From the NCBI GenBank assembly GCA_044228505.1, contig JBGAUT010000009.1, forward strand, positions 1 through 64,000: a stretch of DNA of 64,000 nt, given 5' to 3'. Below the pieces are notes generated by a model, which saw only the letters and a program-made list of their open reading frames with translations, had not been told where the DNA came from and ran no database searches. This document shows positions 24,283 through 32,557 of this stretch, in pieces. The stretch is from JAEUKA01 sp044228505. GTDB lineage: Bacteria; Myxococcota_A; Polyangia; Palsa-1104; JAEUJZ01. Position 1 is the stretch's first letter. Each line of letters begins with the position of its first letter. Position numbers and translations under genes: made by a program.

Positions 24283-25565
24283 GAGCGTCTCTCCAAGTTG
24301 GCCAGACCGGCACTTGCCAGTCGGCGCGCCATCGCTACCTGCAGTTGCTCCGGCCCGTGCAAGATCTCGTCGTCACGTCGTGTTTGCAGCAGCGTGAGCA
24401 CCGTGTGGAGGTGCTCCGCTCCGCGCCATTTTTGGTGCAAAGGCCGGTCGAGCAGACCCAGACTCAGGTGTCCGAGCACATAGCCAGGGCTCACCGTCAA
24501 TGCTTCGAGGAGTAACTGCTCCGCCTCCATTGGCTTCCCTTGTTCGCTCAGGATCATCGCCAACAGGTGCAGTGCTTCGGGCGTGCGATCCGACTGCAGC
24601 AACCGTCGCGCAAGCTGAGACGCCCGCGCCAGATCCCCTTGATCAGCCGCCATGCGGACCTCTGCGGCGCGCTCCGCTGCGTCTTCCGCCGTTGCTGATA
24701 GCAATAGCCGTGGGGGTGGCGATGGTGCAGCGGGCAGCTCTCGCCTGGGTGACGGCATCGGAGTCTGTCGCGGCGAATCCCCGCGTCGCAAAACGGGCAC
24801 ACCGTCGATCACCACCGACTCTAGCCCTGGGATCTTTTCGCGCTGGTCAAGCGCCGTCAGTACCAGCACTCCGGTTGGAGCCAAGCGGTCGCGCAGCATC
24901 ATCAAGACTTGCCGACTGTGAGAGGGCGTAAAGTAGATAAGGACGTTGCGGCAGAAGATAATGTCGAAGCCGCTTGTCACCGTTGCCAGGTGTTCACCAT
25001 CGATCAGGTTGATCCGTCGGAACTCCACCAGATCGCGGATGCTCGGAGCAACCTCGACTCCTCCGTCTGGAGTGGGCAGCAGCAGGCCCTTATAGAGCGA
25101 TGGCACCGGCTCTCGCAGAGAGTTCGGTCCGTATTTGCCACGGTCGGCGTTGGCCAAGGCTTGCTGACTGACGTCGGTGGCGAGAACACGAACCTCACAG
25201 CCGGGGGCCGCTCTGTGGAGCACCATCGCCAGCGAGTACGCTTCTTCTCCCGTTGCACAGCCCGCACTCCAGGCGCGTAGCTGACGCTGTCCGGCCTGCA
25301 GCCGCGCTGGGATGAGTCGCTGCGCAAGCACGGCAAGCTGCTCTGGATGACGGAATAGATAGGTTTCGTTGACCGTGACGGACTCGAGCAGTTTTTGCCA
25401 CAGCTCTGACTTGGGATCGTCGCTGGCCAAGCGAGCGCACAGCGTCTCATGCGACACGTTGAGTGAATCGGCCAGTCGGTTTAGACCGCGCTCGAGCAAG
25501 TCGACGTTATGCGCAGCAAATAGCAGCCCATACTGTTCGGCGAGCACGTCAGCGACGGTATTCAT
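24279..25565 (-). CDS. cheR: CheR methyltransferase with C-terminal TPR region (WspC-like)
   Basis: A 428-residue protein. Residues about 1-260 form CheR: LWQKLLESVTVNETYLFRHPEQ, LRAWSAGCATGEEAYSLAM (SAM loop), VRVLATDVSQQAL, IIFCRNVLIYF. A variable proline-rich linker leads to about 130 residues of TPR-like helices (ARASQLARRLLQSDRTPEALHLLAMILSEQG, then YVLGHLSLGLL). CheR methylates receptor glutamates; the TPR tail is characteristic of WspC. Both its ends overlap neighbours by four bases, showing tight translational coupling. Confidence 0.94.
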   Translation of the reverse strand: MNTVADVLAEQYGLLFAAHNVDLLERGLNRLADSLNVSHETLCARLASDDPKSELWQKLLESVTVNETYLFRHPEQLAVLAQRLIPARLQAGQRQLRAWSAGCATGEEAYSLAMVLHRAAPGCEVRVLATDVSQQALANADRGKYGPNSLREPVPSLYKGLLLPTPDGGVEVAPSIRDLVEFRRINLIDGEHLATVTSGFDIIFCRNVLIYFTPSHSRQVLMMLRDRLAPTGVLVLTALDQREKIPGLESVVIDGVPVLRRGDSPRQTPMPSPRRELPAAPSPPPRLLLSATAEDAAERAAEVRMAADQGDLARASQLARRLLQSDRTPEALHLLAMILSEQGKPMEAEQLLLEALTVSPGYVLGHLSLGLLDRPLHQKWRGAEHLHTVLTLLQTRRDDEILHGPEQLQVAMARRLASAGLANLERRS

Positions 25566-26056
25566 GCCGGCTCTCCTGCCCGTTCAGGCTGTTTCGCCAG
25601 CTCGCTGAGCTCTGCCCCGATTCGAGCCCGGGCGACCACCGACAGAAGCTTACTGGGATTTAAGACCAGCGCTCGTTCGGTCGGCGACATGCGCAGCGAC
25701 CCCAGCACCAACCCGACCAGATGACGTGGCTCGATGGTGAGGGGCTCCATCTGCTCGTTGATCAAGTCGTGAACGCCGTCGACCGCCATTCCCCACAGTC
25801 CACTTGGTAGCTCGATGAAGGCGATGTGGCCTGCGATCAGGGCTTCGGGCGAGCGTGGCGCACACAGTCCCAGTCGTGCGGGTAGGTCGATAAGGGGAAC
25901 CAACTGACCGTGGAAATCGACGACACCTAGCACGTAGCGCGGTGCCCGCAGTAGCTTGGCGCACGGCGCGACCATCCGTGACACCTCGAGGATGCTTTCG
26001 AGCGGCAGGGCCAACTGCGTCGACGCGCAGCTTAGGATGAGGCAGCCGTGTTTCAT
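25562..26056 (-). CDS. cheW: CheW-like coupling protein (WspB-like position)
   Basis: A CheW-domain protein of 164 residues, starting at ATG 26056, which overlaps the cheY2 stop by four bases (ATGA); an in-frame start 15 bases upstream is less likely. Motifs are LALPLESILEVSRM, APRYVLGVVDFHGQLVPLIDLPARLGL, and GMAVDGVHDLI. It couples the receptor to CheA, like wspB just before wspC. There is a C-terminal tail rich in Glu, Lys and Pro. Confidence 0.9.
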   Translation of the reverse strand: MKHGCLILSCASTQLALPLESILEVSRMVAPCAKLLRAPRYVLGVVDFHGQLVPLIDLPARLGLCAPRSPEALIAGHIAFIELPSGLWGMAVDGVHDLINEQMEPLTIEPRHLVGLVLGSLRMSPTERALVLNPSKLLSVVARARIGAELSELAKQPERAGEPA

Positions 26057-26430
26057 TGCGCTGACAGACACCTCGTCACCGCATTGCGGAGCTGGGTTTT
26101 ATCGAGCGGCTTTCGCAGAAACGCTGCGCAGCCAAGTTCTTCGCAGCGGGTGCGCAGGGATGACTCGGTTTCCGACGTGAGGATGATGACCGGAATCATT
26201 TTCGTCGTCGGCTCTTGCTTGAGATCGACAAGTCCAGCGACCCCATCTTTGACCGGCATGTTGAGGTCCATGACGATGAGGTCGGGCTTTTCGGCGCGAG
26301 CGACCCGATTGGCCTGTTCTCCGTTCTCGGCCTCGACATAGTCGTAGTCGTTGCCAAGGATCACCCGCGCCAGCTTGCGGATGGTCGAGGTGTCGTCGAC
26401 GAGCAGGATCTTCTTGCGAGGTTCGGTCAT
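26053..26430 (-). CDS. cheY: CheY-like single-domain response regulator (2), first gene of the che operon
   Basis: A 125-residue receiver with KILLVDDTSTIRKLARVIL, LIVMDLNMPVKDGVAGL, Thr in IILTSET, and FLRKPLDKTQL. It is the first gene of the operon cheY2-cheW2-cheR-cheY1-cheW1-cheA-cheB-receptor. The promoter should lie in 26431-26642. No GGDEF protein of the WspR kind is present; the two CheY proteins may take that output place. Confidence 0.93.
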   Translation of the reverse strand: MTEPRKKILLVDDTSTIRKLARVILGNDYDYVEAENGEQANRVARAEKPDLIVMDLNMPVKDGVAGLVDLKQEPTTKMIPVIILTSETESSLRTRCEELGCAAFLRKPLDKTQLRNAVTRCLSAQ

Positions 26431-26642
26431 GGTGCCTCGGGAGAAGGGCTGCTCATGACCAAGCGTGCTACGCCACGGCCCAGCAGCTTCTCTTAGGTTT
26501 GGGTTCTATCTTACACATAAGAGGTGTTTTAAAGGCTGGCTAAGGCTGGCACAACGTTCCTGGGCGGCCCTGACCCCAGCCGAAGTGGGGTTGAACCTAC
26601 GCAGAGGTGGGATGAGTGTCCGCGAGGGCGAGTGGCGGCGGG
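26431..26642. promoter_or_regulatory. Upstream region of the che operon and downstream region of gdhA
   Basis: A 212-bp spacer between the cheY2 start and the gdhA stop, both minus strand. It should hold the operon promoter. It has a short AT-rich stretch near 26500-26532 but no sigma-70 or sigma-54 pattern good enough to place, and no clear hairpin terminator. Confidence 0.4.
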
Positions 26643-27962
26643 TTACGGCCAGATGCCGCGATCGGCGTAGGCTCGGCGGATGCGGTCGATGGCAATCGCG
26701 TAGGCAGCGGTGCGCAGGTCGAGCCGCTTTTCGTGCGCAAAGTCGCGGACCCAGCCGTACGAGCGCTTCATTTGTTTCTCTAGCCGAGCCTCGACCTCTT
26801 CCAGCTCCCAACGCTCCGAGCGCTTGTTTTGCAGCCACTCGTAGTACGACACGGTCACACCACCGGAGTTGGCGAGGATGTCAGGCACCACCGTGATGCC
26901 GCGCTCATTTAGGATGGTGTCGGCTTCTGGGTACGTGGGGCCGTTTGCTCCCTCGACGATGATCTTCGCCTTGATGTTACGGGCCTCCTGCTCGCCAATC
27001 TCCAACTCCAGCGCAGCGGGGACCAAGATGTCGCATTCGACGCCGAAGAACTCCTCGCGGCTGATGGTCTTCGAGTGCTTGTAATCGACGACCGAGCCGG
27101 TTTTGCGAACGTGCTCGGCCAGCTTGTGCGGGTTTAAGCCCTCGGGGTTCGCGATGTAGCCCTTGTAATCGCCGGTGGCGACGAGCGAGACGCCGAGCTT
27201 CGACAGGATCTTGGCGGTGAACGATCCAACGTTGCCAAAGCCCTGAATCGCGACCGTCTTGCCGGTCAGGTCGAAGCGGCGGTCCTTGGCCCACTCGGTG
27301 ATGCAATGAACCACGCCGGCACCCGTTGCTGCCTCACGCCCGAGCGAGCCGCCGGAGGTGATGCTTTTTCCGGTGACCACGCGCCGCATCGCGTTCTTGT
27401 CGAGCGCGCCCGCGATGTTCATGTAGGTGTCCATCACCCAGTTCATGATCTGGCTGGTGGTGCCCACGTCGGGAGCGGGGATGTCGTACTCGGGACCGAT
27501 CGAGCTGGCCAGCGCGTGGGTAAAGCGACGGGTGATGCGCTCGATTTCACCGATGCTGTGCTGGGTCGGGTCAAATTGGACGCCGCCCTTGCCTCCGCCG
27601 AACGGGATGTCGTGGAGAGCGCTCTTCCAGGTCATCGCCGATGCCAGGCCGCGCACCTCTTCGAGGCAAACATCCTGGTGATAGCGAATGCCGCCCTTGT
27701 ACGGTCCGAGGATGTTGTTGTGCTGGACGCGGTAGCCCGTGAACATCTGGTACTTGCCGTTGTCCATGCGGACCGGGAAGTGAACGATGATTTCGTTCTT
27801 CGGCTGCCCCAGGATGAGCGCGATCTCCTCGGGGAGGCTGATCGCTTTGGCAGCGCGGTCAATGTGGATGTTGACGATCGCGCTCAGGTTGCCTTTGGGA
27901 TGTTGCGAAGGCGTGGCGGCAGGCGCGGGGACTGGGGTTGCGGAGGATTTTTCTTTTGACAT
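26643..27962 (-). CDS. gdhA: Glutamate dehydrogenase
   Basis: A 439-residue enzyme of the 410-450-residue (class I hexameric) type. Visible motifs are GYRVQHNNILGPYKGGIRYH, the catalytic-lysine region IPFGGGKGGV, PAPDVGT, the Rossmann loop IQGFGNVGSFTA, and EGANGPTYPEAD. It interconverts glutamate and 2-oxoglutarate with NAD(P). The N-terminal 20 residues are a Pro/Ala-rich extension. GxGxxG followed by an acidic D in ATGDYKG leaves cofactor choice open. It is monocistronic and divergent from the rRNA methyltransferase gene. Confidence 0.96.
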   Translation of the reverse strand: MSKEKSSATPVPAPAATPSQHPKGNLSAIVNIHIDRAAKAISLPEEIALILGQPKNEIIVHFPVRMDNGKYQMFTGYRVQHNNILGPYKGGIRYHQDVCLEEVRGLASAMTWKSALHDIPFGGGKGGVQFDPTQHSIGEIERITRRFTHALASSIGPEYDIPAPDVGTTSQIMNWVMDTYMNIAGALDKNAMRRVVTGKSITSGGSLGREAATGAGVVHCITEWAKDRRFDLTGKTVAIQGFGNVGSFTAKILSKLGVSLVATGDYKGYIANPEGLNPHKLAEHVRKTGSVVDYKHSKTISREEFFGVECDILVPAALELEIGEQEARNIKAKIIVEGANGPTYPEADTILNERGITVVPDILANSGGVTVSYYEWLQNKRSERWELEEVEARLEKQMKRSYGWVRDFAHEKRLDLRTAAYAIAIDRIRRAYADRGIWP

Positions 27963-28192
27963 GGCCGTTTGTTCCTTGGCTAGTTCGCTGCAAAGCGCCG
28001 CCGATGGATTGTGTTAGGTAAGCGACTCGCACGGCAGCGATCAGGTTCTAAATGAGTGCCCCAATCTACCCCAAAGCTCAGCGCCGAGAAAGTTTCGCAG
28101 GTGAGGTTTTTCTCGACGCTGCGCAGCATATTGAAAGGCCGTACCGCACGGCCGGTTCCGAACCTGCAAGCGTTCGTTCTTTTCCATCGGCA

Positions 28193-29599
28193 ATGCCAGG
28201 TCTTGGCCGTTCGGGAGGACTGCTTCCCGATAGCTTGGCCGGACGGATGGTGGTCACGATCTTTGACGCAGTGCAGCAGACCGCTCGCAGCAAAGGTTGG
28301 TTTGCGGCCAGCTCGGTGATTGGCAAGACCTTGCGGGAAGATCGCAAGCTGCACTCCCGGGATCGTCGTTATGTGGGCGATACCGTCCACGCGATGCTGC
28401 GGCGCTTGCGACGACTGCGAGCGCTGGTCGGTGGCAAGAATCCGAGTGCCCAGTCGCTGTATGCGGTCTATCTCATCGATGAATGGGCGACGCTGTATAG
28501 CCAAGCCAGCGATGCAAAAGAGCAGCGTGAGGTGCTGACACGCTTTGCCAAGACCGCCGGGCTGTCGTTTGAGGAGACGCTCAGCCGTCGCGAGCAGATG
28601 GAATCCCAGGTTGCCCAGCTCCAGGCGCTTTCGGCCTCCGACCAGGTTCGCGTGCTTGGCGAGGCGCTGTCGTATCCCGACTGGCTGGTGGCGCTTTTGG
28701 TCGGTGAGTTTGGTCTGGATCAGGCGATGGCGGTGCTGCGTGCCCAAAACGGGCGAGCGCGTCTCACGCTGCGGACGAATCTCGTCAAGGTCAGTCGTGA
28801 AGAGCTGCTCCATCGGCTGCAGACCCTGGGGGTGACGGCAGAGCCAACGCCGTGGAGCCCGTGGGGCGTGGTGCTCGATACCCACCTGAACGTCTACTCA
28901 CTGCCGCTTCACGAAGAGGGCCTGTGCGAGGTGCAAGACGAAGCCAGCCAGCTGGTCGCCGAACTGTGCGCACCGCCGCCGGGAAGCTTGGTGGTCGATG
29001 CGTGCGCGGGGGCTGGGGGCAAGACCTTGGCGCTCAGTGCCATGCTCGCCAACCGGGGTCGCATCCTGGCCCTCGATATCGATGAGCGCAAGCTGAGCGA
29101 GCTTAAAAACCGGGCCCGTCGCGCCGGGCTGACCAACATCGAGACCCGCTGTCTCGATGAAGACGGCCTGCTGCACATTGTGCCCGAGCGCTTGGTCGGT
29201 GGCGGCGCACAGCGGGTGTTGGTCGACGCCCCGTGCTCGGGCCTGGGCGTGCTTCGTCGCAACCCCGAGGCACGGTGGCGGCTGCAGCCCGGCGATATTG
29301 ATGAAATCCGGGTCAAACAGCGTCGCATTTTGGCGGCGAGTGCGCGACTGGTTGCGCCCCACGGCCGTCTGATCTACGCGACCTGCACCATCCTTCGTCG
29401 CGAAAACGATGAGATCGTCGACGAATTTTTGCAGACCCACCCCGACTTTGTCAGCGTTCCCGCCAAAGAGATTCTTAGCTCGGCGCGGGCCAGTCAGTTT
29501 GGCGACGGCGAGCGGCTGCGCATCTTACCCACCGAAAACGGTCCAGATGGGTTCTTTGCGGCGGTTCTGCGGCGAAAAGTGTCCGGTTCTACTAGCTGA
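28193..29599 (+). CDS. RsmB/NOP family rRNA cytosine-C5 methyltransferase
   Basis: About 468 residues. An N-terminal NusB-like helical domain (TLREDRKLHSRDRRYVGDTVHAMLRR) precedes a PUA-like linker and the methyltransferase core: VVDACAGAGGKTLALSA (SAM loop), LALDIDERKLSEL, the motif IV Cys in VDAPCSGLGVLRRNPEARWRL, and the motif VI catalytic Cys in IYATCTILRRENDEI. It methylates cytosines in rRNA, RsmB-like. The start is uncertain: an open frame extends to ATG 28052, but 28193 or 28247 place the NusB domain at the N-terminus as in relatives. It converges with RNase Z, the two stops overlapping by 8 bp. Confidence 0.9.
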   Translation: MPGLGRSGGLLPDSLAGRMVVTIFDAVQQTARSKGWFAASSVIGKTLREDRKLHSRDRRYVGDTVHAMLRRLRRLRALVGGKNPSAQSLYAVYLIDEWATLYSQASDAKEQREVLTRFAKTAGLSFEETLSRREQMESQVAQLQALSASDQVRVLGEALSYPDWLVALLVGEFGLDQAMAVLRAQNGRARLTLRTNLVKVSREELLHRLQTLGVTAEPTPWSPWGVVLDTHLNVYSLPLHEEGLCEVQDEASQLVAELCAPPPGSLVVDACAGAGGKTLALSAMLANRGRILALDIDERKLSELKNRARRAGLTNIETRCLDEDGLLHIVPERLVGGGAQRVLVDAPCSGLGVLRRNPEARWRLQPGDIDEIRVKQRRILAASARLVAPHGRLIYATCTILRRENDEIVDEFLQTHPDFVSVPAKEILSSARASQFGDGERLRILPTENGPDGFFAAVLRRKVSGSTS

Positions 29600-30545
29600 T
29601 GGATTCCTCGCGCCGTGGTGGGACGGTCACGCGGGCGAAGTCTTCGGCAGCCACCACCTCGGGAAAAATCGCGGACGCCTCGGCCACATGACCTGCCGTC
29701 GAGGTGTAGCGCTGCGAAAAGTGGGTCAGGACCAGCTTGCGTGCCTTGGCCGTCACCGCAATCTGCGCCGCCTGCGCTGCCGTCATGTGCGCGTAGTCGT
29801 GGGCCTCTTGCTCGTGCTCACGGGTGAACGTCGCTTCGCTGATCAGCACGTCCACGTTCTCCGCCAGCTTTTCGGCACCTGGACACGGCCGGGTGTCCAT
29901 AATCACCGCCAGCTTTTGTCCCGCCCGAGGCTCGCTCACCTCGTCTAGCCGAATCAGCTTCCCGCCGATCTCGATCTGGCCCTCGGTCTGGAGCTGCTTG
30001 ATCTTTGGCCCAGTGACACCGAGTGAAGCCAGGCGCTCGGGCAGCATCCGATAGCCGTCGTCCTCTTCGATTCGATAACCGAAACACTCGACGCGATGCA
30101 GCAGCGGTCGGGCCCAGATTTTCACCCGTGCCCCCGGGATATGGCTCGCCAACATCGGGCCGTCCGGTGCCTCTGCGGACAGGGCCAGCGGTTTCGGGAT
30201 GAGCGTCGCCTGTTCTTTGTAGATCGAGGCGTAGCGCAGCCGCTCGAAGAACACCTGACCGCTCGCCGGATAGATGACCTCGACGGGATGTGGCACTCGA
30301 TCGAGTGAGATACGCTGCGACAGCGCGGCCAGACCCAGACAGTGGTCGCCGTGAAAATGGGTAATCAGGATGTGGGTAATCTGCGTCGCTGCGATTCCTG
30401 CCAGAAGCAGTTGCCGCTGCGTACCCTCGCCCGGGTCGATCAAGATGCCGAGCGTGTCCCAGCGGACGAAGATGCCGTTGTGGTTGCGATGACGAGTTGG
30501 CACCTGGCTGGCGGTGCCAAGGAATGTGATCTCACGGGCGGGCAT
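29592..30545 (-). CDS. rnz: Ribonuclease Z (tRNA 3'-end processing)
   Basis: A 317-residue MBL-fold nuclease: EITFLGTASQVPT at the N-terminus, ILIDPGEGTQRQLL, the zinc motif THFHGDHCLGL, IMDTRPCPGA in place of the usual DT-x-P segment, ISEATF, HMTAAQAAQIA and LTHFSQRY, as in short RNase Z. It removes 3' trailers from tRNA precursors. ATG 30545 is taken because the typical N-terminus begins there; a longer open frame upstream lacks homology. Confidence 0.93.
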   Translation of the reverse strand: MPAREITFLGTASQVPTRHRNHNGIFVRWDTLGILIDPGEGTQRQLLLAGIAATQITHILITHFHGDHCLGLAALSQRISLDRVPHPVEVIYPASGQVFFERLRYASIYKEQATLIPKPLALSAEAPDGPMLASHIPGARVKIWARPLLHRVECFGYRIEEDDGYRMLPERLASLGVTGPKIKQLQTEGQIEIGGKLIRLDEVSEPRAGQKLAVIMDTRPCPGAEKLAENVDVLISEATFTREHEQEAHDYAHMTAAQAAQIAVTAKARKLVLTHFSQRYTSTAGHVAEASAIFPEVVAAEDFARVTVPPRREESIS

Positions 30546-30651
30546 GTGCACAGCATCATGCCAAACCTTGCACTTTGCCCAAGATGCATCTTGAGCCCGG
30601 GCCGGTTTAGGAAAGAAAATGGTGGATACCCGCAGTGTTTGTGGAGGTGCT

Positions 30652-31188
30652 ATGCAGCCACGTACCCGCTTGAAACTGATTTCGCTTGCCTTGCCGATCC
30701 TGCTGCTGGCCTGCGGCAAAAATCCCGAGGAGAAGGCCGCCGAAATTGCCAAGGATGTCGACGCGGCCCTGGCAACTCAGCGCTGGGAGCAAGCGGAAAA
30801 ACGGGCGCAGGAAATCCTCGCCATCGGTAAGCTCAGCGATGCGACTCGCGATCAGGCGCGGCTCAAGCTCGAGCAGGCCAAAAGCGAGCAGCAGGCCAAG
30901 CTCCACTATCAGCGCTTTAGCGGCGCGGCGGGCACTGACCATGACACCGCAATGGCTGCGTTTCGGGACATGGCGCAAGGCTCGTACTACCGCACGCTGG
31001 CCAAGTCCGAATACGACCGCATCCTGCCGAGCTACGTCGAAGATCACTTGGAAAAAGCGGGTAGTGCCAACTTCAACGGACGCTGTGCCGACGCCAAGCA
31101 GCAGCTCCAGTTCGTTCTCGACGTCGATCCCCAAAACGCCAAAGCCGTCGAGCTCAGCAAAAAGCCCTGCGCCAAAAAAGCCGAGTAG
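30652..31188 (+). CDS. Small helical lipoprotein
   Basis: A 178-residue protein with a clear lipoprotein signal (RLKLISLALPILLLACGKNPEEKA, lipobox LLAC). The mature part is helical and TPR-like (ALATQRWEQAEKRAQEIL, YVEDHLEKAGSANFNGRCADAKQQLQFVLDVDPQNAKA). ATG 30652 follows a strong GGAGG, which decides the start over an in-frame codon 33 bases upstream. It is probably outer-membrane anchored, of unknown role. It is convergent with the beta-helix lipoprotein. Confidence 0.8.
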   Translation: MQPRTRLKLISLALPILLLACGKNPEEKAAEIAKDVDAALATQRWEQAEKRAQEILAIGKLSDATRDQARLKLEQAKSEQQAKLHYQRFSGAAGTDHDTAMAAFRDMAQGSYYRTLAKSEYDRILPSYVEDHLEKAGSANFNGRCADAKQQLQFVLDVDPQNAKAVELSKKPCAKKAE

Positions 31189-31212
31189 CCCACTTCGCTA
31201 CCCGGCCTTCTG

Positions 31213-32505
31213 CTAGTTGGTTCGCGGCTCCACCGCCCCAGGCATGCACTTGGTGTTCGGTCGGGGATTCCCAAAGAAATCCTTTCCCGAAGCCAGACAA
31301 GCATCCAAGTTGGACAAATCTCTCATCGCGGCATCCCACATACCAACATTTGGGCTAATCGTCGTTTGAGAACCGCTCGGTGCTGGCCAAGGATTACCTG
31401 TATATTTCACCATCAAACTTGACGATGATCCAATCGGTTTCATCTGGCAAGTTGGAGTGAATAGTGCTTCGTCAAACACATTGGTGCCCAGCGGTGGATT
31501 GCTCATGTGACACGGGAAATGGAGCGCATAATTTTGCGTCGTGCTACCGGACCCCGTAAAGTCACGCGAATAGAAATTCACGAAGAGACTATTTTTTGAT
31601 ACAAATGTCATAGGTATAGGTGGTGTCTTCGTTGGGAAATCATCAAAATGGAAAGCCGCTGCGGAGAGCGTTGTATTGGTGGGGATTTTGTTGGTATTTT
31701 GAAGAACGGTCGAGTTGTTGACGGTGGCTGATGAGAGAAATAGATAAGCACCAGCGCCTTTTGTGAATCCGTTCGTATTGCCACTTTCCGCATTATTATT
31801 ATATATAATTGAGTTACGCATCGTCAGGTTGGTGGTACCTAAGCACAATGCACCACCAGCCGCATATTTGGTATGCGTAGCAGTATTCTCGGACAGAAAG
31901 ACGTTTTCGAGCGTCACGGGGCCAAAGGACAGCACCGCGCCGCCGCAGGCCATATTGGTCGGGGTCGGGTAGGCCTCCGCAAGTGGGGACCAGCGGTTGG
32001 AATCAGGGATGGTTCTGGCGATCCCATTGACCAGCTTGATGTTTTTCAGGGTCAGCGAGGCATTGGTACCGACAAAGAAATGACGCTCTTTTCCTTGCGC
32101 GTCCAGCGTCGATCCGAGACCATCCACCGTTACCTTCTTGGTGATCGCAGGCAGCAGGGATTCTTCGCCCAGTGGGGCACTAGAGCTTAGTTTTTCAAGC
32201 GGCAGTTGGCGAGGTTCCGGGCAACCAATTCGGACCGTCACATCCGTATACGACGAGGCTTGAGCATCTAAAATAGCAGCCTGGACATTTTTGCCAGATA
32301 GAGCGCTGTTGTCTGTATAACAACAAGTGGTGAATACGCTTTCTTTCTGGCTATAAGCCACAGTTCTTGAGGTGCATGGATCGACGACCATATCCTCAAA
32401 TGAGGCATCGGATGACGAACCCGCATCGAGTAGCTGGTATGTTCCCCAGAAATCGGAGCAACCGAACAAGAAGGGCAGAGCAGACAAGGCGATATGTTTA
32501 ATCAT
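31213..32505 (-). CDS. Right-handed beta-helix lipoprotein
   Basis: About 430 residues. A short lipoprotein signal (MIKHIALSALPFLFGCSDF) leads to a secreted domain with repeating strand-turn patterns: VTVDGLGSTLDAQG, SLTLKNIKLVNG, GGAVLSFGPVTLENVFLSENTA, GGALCLGTTNLTMRNSIIYNNNA, ATVNNSTVLQNT. This is the pectate-lyase-like parallel beta-helix used by surface and adhesion proteins; no polysaccharide-lyase catalytic residues are recognisable. ATG 32505 has a GGGGG stretch seven bases upstream. The gene is visibly more AT-rich than neighbours. It lies 52 bp downstream of the PEGA gene and may be the last gene of the kinase operon. Confidence 0.72.
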   Translation of the reverse strand: MIKHIALSALPFLFGCSDFWGTYQLLDAGSSSDASFEDMVVDPCTSRTVAYSQKESVFTTCCYTDNSALSGKNVQAAILDAQASSYTDVTVRIGCPEPRQLPLEKLSSSAPLGEESLLPAITKKVTVDGLGSTLDAQGKERHFFVGTNASLTLKNIKLVNGIARTIPDSNRWSPLAEAYPTPTNMACGGAVLSFGPVTLENVFLSENTATHTKYAAGGALCLGTTNLTMRNSIIYNNNAESGNTNGFTKGAGAYLFLSSATVNNSTVLQNTNKIPTNTTLSAAAFHFDDFPTKTPPIPMTFVSKNSLFVNFYSRDFTGSGSTTQNYALHFPCHMSNPPLGTNVFDEALFTPTCQMKPIGSSSSLMVKYTGNPWPAPSGSQTTISPNVGMWDAAMRDLSNLDACLASGKDFFGNPRPNTKCMPGAVEPRTN

Positions 32506-32557
32506 GATGACCCCCAAGCAGTTGATAGAAACACCAGCTACCGTATTTAGGTAGTAG

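Noticed and set aside
27306..27959. A 217-codon frame opposite gdhA
   Set aside because: gdhA is unambiguous on the other strand; the frame reflects GC-rich codon bias.
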